DNA of 5,385 nucleotides, from positions 1-5,385 of the forward strand of contig CANKLK010000144.1 of assembly GCA_947482805.1 (NCBI GenBank). Reading direction: 5' to 3'. How positions within the stretch are numbered: the stretch's first letter is position 1; every line of letters begins with the position of its first letter. Below, piece by piece: positions 1-5,349 of this stretch. Under the pieces are notes generated by a model, which saw nothing but the letters and a program-made list of their open reading frames with translations, did no database searches and was not told the origin of the DNA. Source of the DNA: Flavobacteriaceae bacterium (GTDB lineage: Bacteria; Bacteroidota; Bacteroidia; Flavobacteriales; Flavobacteriaceae). Both the position numbers and the translations under genes were made by a program.

Positions 1-47
1 TAATATAAAAATTCCGCTTTTAATTTTACTTCTTAGTCGGAATGTTT

Positions 48-55
48 TACTTTTG
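48..55 (+). promoter_or_regulatory. Possible Bacteroidota -7 promoter box upstream of pdhA
   Basis: The bases TACTTTTG match the Bacteroidota primary sigma-factor -7 consensus TAnnTTTG exactly. A start of transcription would fall near 60-64 and leave a leader of about 75-80 bases before pdhA. No clear TTG is seen at the expected -33 spacing, only a T-rich run at 24-27, so the call is tentative. Just upstream, a 6-bp inverted repeat (ATTCCG at 11-16, CGGAAT at 38-43) may be the end of a preceding transcript. The leader also holds a second short inverted repeat (CGCAAA at 61-66 with TTTGCG at 87-92). The start codon is preceded by an A-rich stretch and not by a Shine-Dalgarno site, as is common in this phylum. 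Confidence 0.3.
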
Positions 56-139
56 CATTTCGCAAATTTGTGTGTGAGTGAACTATTTTGCGTTGAAATA
101 TAATTTACAACTTAATAACGCTTTAGCAAAAAGTAAAAA

Positions 140-1141
140 ATGAAAGAAGTAACAAAAGAAGTTTATTTAAAGTGGTACGAAGACATGCTGCTTTGGAGAA
201 AGTTTGAAGACAAACTTGCAGCACTTTATATTCAACAAAAAGTTAGGGGATTTCTTCACTTATATAACGGACAAGAAGCTGTTTTAGCAGGTGCTTTACA
301 TGTTATGAACTTAGGCGGAAAAGACAAAATGATTACGGCCTATCGTAATCACGTGCAGCCAATTGGAATGGGTGTTGACCCAAGAAAAGTAATGGCAGAA
401 CTACTTGGAAAAGTAACTGGAACCTCAAAAGGTATGGGTGGATCCATGCACATCTTCTCAAAAGAACACGGATTTTATGGTGGTCATGGTATCGTTGGAG
501 CTCAAATTCCGGTTGGTGCCGGTATGGCTTTCGCCGATAAATATTTTGAAACCGGCGGTGTAACACTTACCTATTTTGGTGATGGTGCAGCACGTCAAGG
601 TTCACTTCACGAAGCATTCAATATGGCGATGCTATGGAAATTACCGGTAGTTTTTATTTGTGAAAACAATGGTTATGCAATGGGAACATCTGTTGAAAGA
701 ACGGCTAATCATTCAGACATCTGGAAACTAGGTTTGGGTTACGAAATGCCATGCGGACCAGTAGACGGAATGAATCCTGTGAAAGTGGCTGAAGCGATGC
801 ACGAAGCGATGGAAAGAGCACGTCGAGGCGATGGCCCAACTTTCTTAGAAATGAAAACATACCGATACAGAGGACACTCAATGTCGGATGCACAATTATA
901 CCGTTCGAAAGACGAAGTAGAAGAATACAGAAAAATTGACCCAATCACACAAGTACTGGATATCATCAAAGAAAACAACTATGCTACTGATGCAGAAATT
1001 GAAATCATTGACGAAAGAGTAAAAGATTTAGTTGAAGAATGTGCCACATTCGCAGAAGAGTCTGATTTCCCTGAAGTACAACAATTGTATGATGTGGTTT
1101 ACGAACAAGAAAATTATCCTTTCATCCCTCACAGACTATAA
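140..1141 (+). CDS. pdhA: Pyruvate dehydrogenase complex E1 component, alpha subunit
   Basis: This 333-residue protein is the thiamine-diphosphate (TPP) binding alpha half of the E1 heterotetramer. E1 decarboxylates pyruvate and transfers the acetyl unit to the lipoyl arm of E2 in the cytoplasm. The TPP motif is visible: GDG at residues 147-149, then the characteristic ENN at 175-177. The phosphorylation-loop signature of the family, RGHSMSD, is at 244-250, followed by the conserved DPI at 267-269. MGGSMH (99-104) and the GGHGIVGAQIP segment (114-124) are also typical. The length fits short bacterial E1 alpha proteins with no mitochondrial presequence. The ATG at 140 puts family similarity almost at the N-terminus and has an A-rich leader. 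The E2 gene starts two bases after the stop. An E1 beta gene should exist elsewhere. A branched-chain 2-oxoacid dehydrogenase alpha subunit is the main alternative, but the E2 partner and the motifs favour pyruvate. Confidence 0.96.
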   Translation: MKEVTKEVYLKWYEDMLLWRKFEDKLAALYIQQKVRGFLHLYNGQEAVLAGALHVMNLGGKDKMITAYRNHVQPIGMGVDPRKVMAELLGKVTGTSKGMGGSMHIFSKEHGFYGGHGIVGAQIPVGAGMAFADKYFETGGVTLTYFGDGAARQGSLHEAFNMAMLWKLPVVFICENNGYAMGTSVERTANHSDIWKLGLGYEMPCGPVDGMNPVKVAEAMHEAMERARRGDGPTFLEMKTYRYRGHSMSDAQLYRSKDEVEEYRKIDPITQVLDIIKENNYATDAEIEIIDERVKDLVEECATFAEESDFPEVQQLYDVVYEQENYPFIPHRL

Positions 1142-1143
1142 TT

Positions 1144-2772
1144 ATGGCAACAAAAATAACAATGCCGCGTTTGAGCGATACGATGACAGAAGGGACTGTT
1201 GCTACTTGGTTAAAGAAAGTGGGCGATACTATAAAAGAAGGGGATATCCTTGCGGAAATCGAAACCGATAAAGCGACTATGGAATTTGAATCATTCAATT
1301 CAGGAACTTTATTACACATAGGAATTAATGAAGGTGAAACGGCTGCTGTAGATTCGCTTTTAGCTATCATTGGAAAAGAAGGAGAAGATATTTCAGGACT
1401 AATTTCAGGAGGTGCATCTACTCCAGCTGTTGCTGAAGCAAAAGTTGAAGCTTCAACTGAATCAGAAACCATAAATAATAACCCACAAACCTCCGAACTT
1501 CCAAAAGGAGTTGTTGTTGTAACAATGCCTCGTCTAAGCGACACCATGACAGAAGGAACTGTAGCAACATGGTTGAAAAAAGTTGGTGACGAAGTGAAAG
1601 AAGGTGATATCCTTGCCGAAATCGAAACCGATAAAGCCACAATGGAATTCGAATCTTTCAATGCCGGTACTTTATTATTCATCGGAATTAACGAAGGACA
1701 ATCGGCACCGGTTGACAGCGTTTTAGCCATCATCGGACCTGCTGGAAAAGACATTACAGGCATAGCCGAAAATTATAAAAATGGTGGGACATCAGCACAA
1801 GTAGATACCCCGAGCGCGGACGAGGTGACTCAACAACCATCAACCGACAACCGACAACCGACAAGTGAAAGCTCAGACAGAATTTTTGCTTCTCCTTTAG
1901 CCAAACAAATAGCTAAAGACAAAGGGATTAATCTTTCTCAAATAAAAGGTTCAGGCGAAAACGGTCGTATCACAAAAAGTGATGTGGAGAACTTTACACC
2001 ATCAACTGCTGCAACAAGTCAAGCTAGTATACCTACAACCGACAACACACAACCTACAACTGTTGTAAGACCATTTGTTCCGGCAGGAGAAACATATACG
2101 GAAGTGGTGAAAAATTCGCAAATGCGTAAAACCATTGCGATTCGTCTTTCAGAATCAATTTTCACTGCGCCACATTTCTATTTAACAGTAGAAATTGCTA
2201 TGGATGAAGCAATGAAATCACGTGCTGCCATAAATAACATTCCGGATACGAAAGTGTCTTTCAATGATATGGTTATAAAAGCTTGTGCGATGGCATTAAA
2301 AAGACATCCAAAAGTAAATACCCAATGGCAAGCTGACGCCATTATCATCAACCATCATGTGAATATTGGAGTGGCTGTAGCTGTTGAAGACGGATTGGTT
2401 GTACCTGTTTTGAAATTTACGGACCAAATGACGTTGACTCAAATTGGCAGTAGCGTAAAAGATTTAGCCGGTAAAGCCAAATCTAAAAAACTACAACCGG
2501 CTGAAATGGAAGGAAGTACATTTACCGTTTCTAACTTAGGAATGTTCGGTATCCAGTCATTTACTTCTATCATAAATCAGCCAAATTCAGCGATACTATC
2601 TGTTGGGGCGATAGAAGAAAAACCAGTAGTAAGAAACGGTCAGATTGTTGTTGGAAACACTATGATGTTAACCTTAGCCTGCGACCACAGAACGGTTGAC
2701 GGAGCTACAGGAGCACAATTCTTACAAACATTGAGACAGTATTTAGAAAATCCAGTAACGATGTTGGCTTAG
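1144..2772 (+). CDS. pdhC: Pyruvate dehydrogenase complex E2, dihydrolipoamide acetyltransferase
   Basis: This 542-residue core enzyme of the pyruvate dehydrogenase complex passes acetyl groups from lipoyl-lysine to CoA and scaffolds E1 and E3. In order it has: lipoyl domain 1 (about 3-78, target lysine K43 in ETDKATME); a linker (about 85-120); lipoyl domain 2 (about 124-199, lysine K164); a Thr/Gln/Ser-rich linker (about 207-245); a peripheral subunit-binding domain (about 246-284, ASPLAKQIA and GSGENGRITKSDV); a second linker (about 285-320); and the catalytic domain (about 321-542). The active-site motif DHRTVDG is at 514-520, with the catalytic His515 and Asp519. Two lipoyl domains plus binding and catalytic domains is a complete E2 architecture. 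The 2-base gap after pdhA points to translational coupling, and a strong terminator follows. The linkers carry a 7-base tandem repeat and a GC-richer stretch that look like foreign repeat sequence. The gene is often also called aceF in other bacteria. Confidence 0.96.
   Translation: MATKITMPRLSDTMTEGTVATWLKKVGDTIKEGDILAEIETDKATMEFESFNSGTLLHIGINEGETAAVDSLLAIIGKEGEDISGLISGGASTPAVAEAKVEASTESETINNNPQTSELPKGVVVVTMPRLSDTMTEGTVATWLKKVGDEVKEGDILAEIETDKATMEFESFNAGTLLFIGINEGQSAPVDSVLAIIGPAGKDITGIAENYKNGGTSAQVDTPSADEVTQQPSTDNRQPTSESSDRIFASPLAKQIAKDKGINLSQIKGSGENGRITKSDVENFTPSTAATSQASIPTTDNTQPTTVVRPFVPAGETYTEVVKNSQMRKTIAIRLSESIFTAPHFYLTVEIAMDEAMKSRAAINNIPDTKVSFNDMVIKACAMALKRHPKVNTQWQADAIIINHHVNIGVAVAVEDGLVVPVLKFTDQMTLTQIGSSVKDLAGKAKSKKLQPAEMEGSTFTVSNLGMFGIQSFTSIINQPNSAILSVGAIEEKPVVRNGQIVVGNTMMLTLACDHRTVDGATGAQFLQTLRQYLENPVTMLA
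1159..1737 (+). repeat. Tandem duplication of the lipoyl domain inside pdhC
   Basis: Residues 6-77 (1159-1374) and 127-198 (1522-1737) of E2 align without gaps and are identical at 64 of 72 positions by my hand count. The two copies sit 363 bases apart. At DNA level many codons differ at the third position, for example in the segments after the first methionine codon of each copy. The duplication is therefore not recent, and protein-level selection keeps the copies alike. Each copy has its own lipoylation site. Confidence 0.9.
1841..1864 (+). repeat. Heptanucleotide tandem repeat (CAACCGA, 3.4 copies) in the E2 linker
   Basis: Three perfect CAACCGA units and a partial fourth lie in the linker between lipoyl domain 2 and the subunit-binding domain. 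The unit length is not a multiple of three, so successive copies are read in different frames, giving a Thr/Asp/Asn/Gln/Pro-rich peptide. An 11-base fragment of the same sequence (CAACCGACAAC, 2036-2046) is found in the next linker. Gain or loss of a single unit would shift the frame, so only changes by three units keep the gene intact. Confidence 0.8.
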
Positions 2773-2791
2773 GCTCTTCGTTTTAAAATAT

Positions 2792-2827
2792 AAAATCCCG
2801 TTTCAATAGTTATGAACGGGATTTTTT
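2792..2827 (+). terminator. Intrinsic terminator of the pdhA-pdhC operon
   Basis: An inverted repeat starts about 20 bases after the pdhC stop. The left arm is AAAATCCCGTT at 2792-2802 and the right arm AACGGGATTTT at 2815-2825, an 11-bp stem plus a possible T-G pair, with a loop of about 10 bases. A run of T (2822-2827) finishes the hairpin on the + strand, as expected of a rho-independent terminator. The A-run on the left side could allow weak function in the other direction too. Confidence 0.9.
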
Positions 2828-2871
2828 ATTTAACCCGTTGATTGTAATTACAATAGTTAAATAATAAATTA

Positions 2872-2995
2872 AACCACATAGAGACATAGAAAAAAAGAGT
2901 TGGATAACCCAATTCTTGGGTTAACATAGCTATATTTTCTTTAGTAGAGTAAAACGACTTTCAAAATCCATAGAATACTATGTTTCTATGTGGTT
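2872..2995. repeat. MITE-like inverted-repeat element in the pdhC-peptidase gap
   Basis: The arm AACCACATAGAGACATAG (2872-2889) is repeated in inverse orientation at 2978-2995 with one mismatch in 18, enclosing 88 bases. Inside are an 8-bp hairpin with a 3-base loop (TAACCCAA 2905-2912, TTGGGTTA 2916-2923), a small palindrome ATAGCTAT (2926-2933), and a 5-bp hairpin CATAG/CTATG (2969-2982) overlapping the right arm. There is no open reading frame of note and I could not define target-site duplications. From memory, arms of this kind recur between genes in flavobacterial genomes, which suggests a non-autonomous mobile or dispersed element. A transcribed regulatory fold upstream of the peptidase gene is the alternative. 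Confidence 0.55.
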
Positions 2996-3050
2996 AAAAG
3001 CTACATAATTGATTTATAACCAACAGTTTAATTTACAATAAAAATTACTA

Positions 3051-4913
3051 ATGAAGAAAATAGGTTTACTTGTACTTAGCATAACATTCGCAATATCTTG
3101 CCAAAAAAAAGACACAAGCGACAAAACAACACCTCAAAATCAAACGACTAAAGACTCTCATTCCTTTTCAAATCCGGCGGAAGCAGTTGTCAAACATTTG
3201 GATTTGGATATCAAGGTCGATTTCGATAGCCAAACAATTTCAGGAATAGCTTCCTGGACAATTGACAATACATCAAAAGGAAACCAAATAATCTTTGACG
3301 AAAATACCTTAAACATTACTAAAGTTACTTTGGGTGATGACGAAAAAGAAACCCAATTCAAGTTGGGTGACTCAGTCGAATTCCACGGAAGACCTTTGCG
3401 TATCACAATAGATCCAAATACTACCAAAGTCAATATCTATTATAATACTACCAAAGATGGCGTTGCGCTACAATGGCTAAAACCAGAACAAACTGCCGAC
3501 AAAAAGAAACCTTTTGTTTTTTCGCAAGGACAAAGCATTTGGACACGCACCTGGATTCCGTGTCAGGATTCGCCGGGCGTTCGATTTACCTATAATGCTA
3601 AAGTAATCGTACCAAAAGATTTAATGGCATTGATGAGTGCGGTAAATCCACAACAAAAAAATGATACAGGAGTATATACTTTTAAACAAGACAAACCCAT
3701 TCCGTCTTATTTAATGGCAATCGCTGTAGGTGACGTCGAATTCAAATCAATTGACAACAAAACCGGTGTTTATGCCGAGCACTCACAAATTGACAAAGCC
3801 AAATGGGAATTTGCCAAACTCGGTGACATGGTCAACACCGCCGAAAAACTATTTGGACCTTACCGTTGGGGAAGATACGATGTGATTGTGCTACCACCTA
3901 GTTTCCCTTTTGGCGGAATGGAAAACCCAAATCTAACCTTCCTTACGCCTACTGTTTTGGCAGGCGATCGTTCGTTAACCAGTTTGTTGGCGCATGAATT
4001 GGGTCACAGTTGGAGCGGAAACTTGGTAACCAATGCCTCTTGGGATGAAACCTGGCTCAACGAAGGTTTTACCACTTATGTAGAACACCGAATCGGAGAA
4101 GAAGTATTCGGCGAAAACGAAGCCAAAATGCAGGATGTCTTAAGTCGAAAAGTTCTAAAAGAAAATGTGGACGAACTAGGAATTGAGAGCCCTGATACAC
4201 GCCTGAAGATTGATCTTTCTGGAAAAAACCCCGATGAAGGACTAAGTGATATCCCATATGAAAAGGGCTATGCACTTTTACAAACTATTGAAGCTGCTGT
4301 AGGTCGCAAGCAATTCGACACTTTCCTTACCAATTATTTTAATGACCATGCCTTTCAATCCATAAATACAGAAGCGTTTGTGGCTTATGTCAACAAAAAC
4401 CTGATCAAAGGCGACAAAGGGTTAGCCAACAAAATAAAACTCGACGAATGGATTTACAAACCCGGAATTCCATCAAACATCATTACTCCGGTTTCAGAAG
4501 ATTTTAACGCAATTGACGCTATCCAAAAAACATGGAGAAAAACAGGTATCAAAGGGTTGAGTCAAAAGATAAAATCAACCAACGAAAAACAACATTTCAT
4601 TGATTACCTACCAGAAGATTTGACCGCAACGGAAATGACAACCATCGACAAAGAATTCAACTTTACCAATGGCGGCAACTTTGTTGTAAAACGCCAATGG
4701 TTTATTATTGCGATACAACATCAGTATAAATTTGCCTATCCTGCCATTGAAAACTTCCTAACATCTTATAGCCGAACCTATTCTTTAACTCCGCTATACA
4801 AGGAAATGATTAAAACTACCGAAGGCAAAGTTTGGGCAAAACAAATTTATGCCAAAGCAAAATCTGGTTATCATGCTACGACGGTTCATGAGATTGAATC
4901 ATTTTTAAAATAA
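3051..4913 (+). CDS. M1-family zinc aminopeptidase lipoprotein, leukotriene A4 hydrolase-like
   Basis: This 620-residue peptidase should remove N-terminal residues from peptides. It begins with a short hydrophobic signal ending in FAISC, a lipobox with the lipidated cysteine at C17, followed by a polar linker to about residue 40. The M1 N-terminal beta domain covers about 45-235. The catalytic domain has the exopeptidase motif GGMEN (288-292) and the zinc site HELGH (315-319) with the third ligand E338 in WLNEG, 18 residues on. E316 is the catalytic base and Y403 in PYEKG the likely transition-state tyrosine. The C-terminal part (about 480-620) fits the helical domain of leukotriene A4 hydrolases, with the R575 region resembling its carboxylate-binding site. 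The ATG at 3051 is supported by the signal peptide. The gene is monocistronic here. Its natural job is probably peptide degradation at the cell envelope; epoxide hydrolase activity cannot be inferred. Confidence 0.93.
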   Translation: MKKIGLLVLSITFAISCQKKDTSDKTTPQNQTTKDSHSFSNPAEAVVKHLDLDIKVDFDSQTISGIASWTIDNTSKGNQIIFDENTLNITKVTLGDDEKETQFKLGDSVEFHGRPLRITIDPNTTKVNIYYNTTKDGVALQWLKPEQTADKKKPFVFSQGQSIWTRTWIPCQDSPGVRFTYNAKVIVPKDLMALMSAVNPQQKNDTGVYTFKQDKPIPSYLMAIAVGDVEFKSIDNKTGVYAEHSQIDKAKWEFAKLGDMVNTAEKLFGPYRWGRYDVIVLPPSFPFGGMENPNLTFLTPTVLAGDRSLTSLLAHELGHSWSGNLVTNASWDETWLNEGFTTYVEHRIGEEVFGENEAKMQDVLSRKVLKENVDELGIESPDTRLKIDLSGKNPDEGLSDIPYEKGYALLQTIEAAVGRKQFDTFLTNYFNDHAFQSINTEAFVAYVNKNLIKGDKGLANKIKLDEWIYKPGIPSNIITPVSEDFNAIDAIQKTWRKTGIKGLSQKIKSTNEKQHFIDYLPEDLTATEMTTIDKEFNFTNGGNFVVKRQWFIIAIQHQYKFAYPAIENFLTSYSRTYSLTPLYKEMIKTTEGKVWAKQIYAKAKSGYHATTVHEIESFLK

Positions 4914-4916
4914 CAG

Positions 4917-4938
4917 CATCTCAATTGATGAGTTTTTT
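4917..4938 (+). terminator. Weak intrinsic terminator after the M1 peptidase gene
   Basis: Seven bases after the stop codon, CTCA (4920-4923) can pair with TGAG (4929-4932). An alternative pairing is CATC (4917-4920) with GATG (4927-4930). Six T residues (4933-4938) follow. The stem is only about four pairs, so termination here may be partial, and the hairpins further right could help. Confidence 0.4.
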
Positions 4939-4942
4939 ATTG

Positions 4943-5002
4943 GCGTGTCCCTTCGGGTCGGGCTGTCCGCACTGCATGGCAGTTTGCTTCCATCCCTCAC
5001 GC
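4943..5002. repeat. Compact foldable intergenic element, probably a dispersed flavobacterial repeat
   Basis: This 60-base segment is visibly richer in G and C than its surroundings. Its ends are complementary (GCGTG 4943-4947, CACGC 4998-5002). Inside lie a short CC-TTCG-GG hairpin (4949-4956) and a 5-bp hairpin ACTGC/GCAGT with loop ATG (4971-4983). The whole can be drawn as a closed multi-branch fold on either strand. Short overlapping open frames cross it on both strands but show no protein-like composition. From memory, segments with these two ends and a variable middle hairpin occur at many sites between genes in flavobacteria; this was not searched. Function unknown. Confidence 0.5.
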
Positions 5003-5097
5003 AACTCGATTTCATAAGAAGCTTTATCGAGCCTTGCGACTGCGCTGCACCGCATAAAAAAACAAGTCCCGAGACCTTCAGGTCGAACTGGCGAAGC
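5003..5097. other. Non-coding stretch with small hairpins between the element and the 5S unit
   Basis: No gene is recognisable. CTCGAT (5005-5010) pairs with ATCGAG (5026-5031) around a 15-base loop, and GACC (5073-5076) pairs with GGTC (5081-5084) around TTCA. A seven-base A run (5056-5062) lies between them; read on the minus strand it becomes a T run just after the GACC/GGTC hairpin, so it could act as a backup stop for minus-strand rRNA transcription. The stretch may be a continuation of the repeat to its left. Confidence 0.4.
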
Positions 5098-5125
5098 AAA
5101 GCCTTGTTCTTTCGAACAAGGCTTT
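5098..5125 (-). terminator. Perfect 12-bp hairpin after the 5S copy, likely minus-strand terminator
   Basis: AAAGCCTTGTTC (5098-5109) and its exact complement (5114-5125) enclose four bases. On the minus strand the loop reads GAAA, a stable GNRA tetraloop; on the + strand it is TTTC. With its place about 35 bases past the 3' end of the minus-strand 5S copy, this favours a terminator or processing hairpin for rRNA transcripts coming from the right. The T tract after it is short and interrupted (TTTGCTTCG), so it may work less well than the second terminator at 5326. Confidence 0.65.
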
Positions 5126-5157
5126 AAAAGAATCTGAAACAAGTTCAGATTAAAGAA
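5122..5157 (-). repeat. 5S trailer repeat, copy 1
   Basis: This 36-base segment lies directly 3' of the 5S copy on the minus strand. It matches 5350-5385 at 33 of 36 positions by hand alignment. It contains a 7-bp hairpin (ATCTGAA 5132-5138, TTCAGAT 5144-5150) whose stem is identical in both copies while the loop differs (ACAAG here, ACAAA in copy 2). The pattern suggests a conserved trailer used in 5S release or processing. Confidence 0.75.
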
Positions 5158-5260
5158 AGGCAGCGACATACTCTCCCACAAATTGCAGTACCATCTGCGC
5201 AGTCGGGCTTAACTTCTCTGTTCGGAATACTCAGCCGTGAGCCCCGACATTTGATATTAA
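5157..5260 (-). rRNA. rrf: 5S ribosomal RNA copy, divergent at its 5' end and probably defective
   Basis: Read on the minus strand, the sequence has 5S landmarks: ATTCCGAACAGAGAAGTTAAG (loop C and following), then AGCCCGAC, GATGGTACTGCA and GTGGGAGAGTATGTCGC towards the 3' end near 5159. Helix II is intact (GTCGGGGCT at 5248-5240 with AGCCCGAC). The 5' strand of helix I is not recognisable: about 12 bases that should pair with GTCGCTGCC read TTAATATCAAAT instead. The usual CTCT that pairs with AGAG in helix III is replaced by unrelated bases of the same length (about 5229-5237). The gene is thus a damaged or chimeric second 5S copy, or an unusual variant. The 5' boundary is approximate. It lies next to what seems to be the end of an rRNA operon entering from the right. 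Confidence 0.8.
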
Positions 5261-5266
5261 GAGGAG

Positions 5267-5305
5267 GAAGCCCGGTGGGCTTCAGGTATGCGAACTTTAG
5301 TTCGC
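5267..5305. other. Two adjacent hairpins between the 5S copy and the rRNA terminator
   Basis: GAAGCCC (5267-5273) and GGGCTTC (5277-5283) form a 7-bp stem with a 3-base loop. GCGAAC (5290-5295) and GTTCGC (5300-5305) form a perfect 6-bp stem with loop TTTA. They occupy the place where the leader of the 5S copy should be. No promoter is evident, so the 5S copy would depend on read-through from the right or be silent. Confidence 0.55.
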
Positions 5306-5313
5306 TAATAATC

Positions 5314-5349
5314 TAAAACAAAAAATCCCCATCAAATAAATGATGAGGA
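5314..5349 (-). terminator. Strong intrinsic terminator on the minus strand, probable rRNA operon end
   Basis: TCCCCATCA (5326-5334) pairs with TGATGAGGA (5341-5349) around AATAAA. The single A-C mismatch on the + strand becomes a U-G pair in a minus-strand transcript, giving nine continuous pairs. The minus strand then runs into TTTTTTGTTTT (5325-5315). Strand and position suit the end of an rRNA operon transcribed from the right. Confidence 0.85.

Noticed and set aside
101..110. The 10-mer TAATTTACAA shared by the leaders of pdhA (101-110) and the peptidase (3029-3038) as a possible common operator
   Set aside because: It sits at different distances from the two starts, has no dyad symmetry, and is easily expected by chance in such AT-rich DNA.
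1032..1271. 79-residue + strand frame across the pdhA-pdhC junction
   Set aside because: It overlaps both real genes in another frame and has a low-complexity composition without any domain.
1122..1763. 213-residue open frame on the minus strand opposite pdhC
   Set aside because: It lies wholly antisense to the two lipoyl domains, and its internally repeated, Ser/Val-rich protein simply mirrors that duplication. The + strand gene is unambiguous.
3009..3036. Possible promoter for the peptidase gene (TTG at 3009-3011 with TAATTTAC at 3029-3036)
   Set aside because: The -7 box lacks the TTTG end, and transcription would start fewer than ten bases before the ATG. It is not strong enough to list.
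3158..3433. 91-residue minus-strand open frame inside the peptidase gene
   Set aside because: It is antisense to the well-supported M1 peptidase and has no start signal or family likeness.
4905..5181. Overlapping short open frames on both strands between the peptidase and the 5S copy (60 to 86 residues)
   Set aside because: They cross the foldable repeat, hairpins and the 5S 3' end, show no recognisable domain, and have no credible start region. The GC-richer repeat explains their openness.
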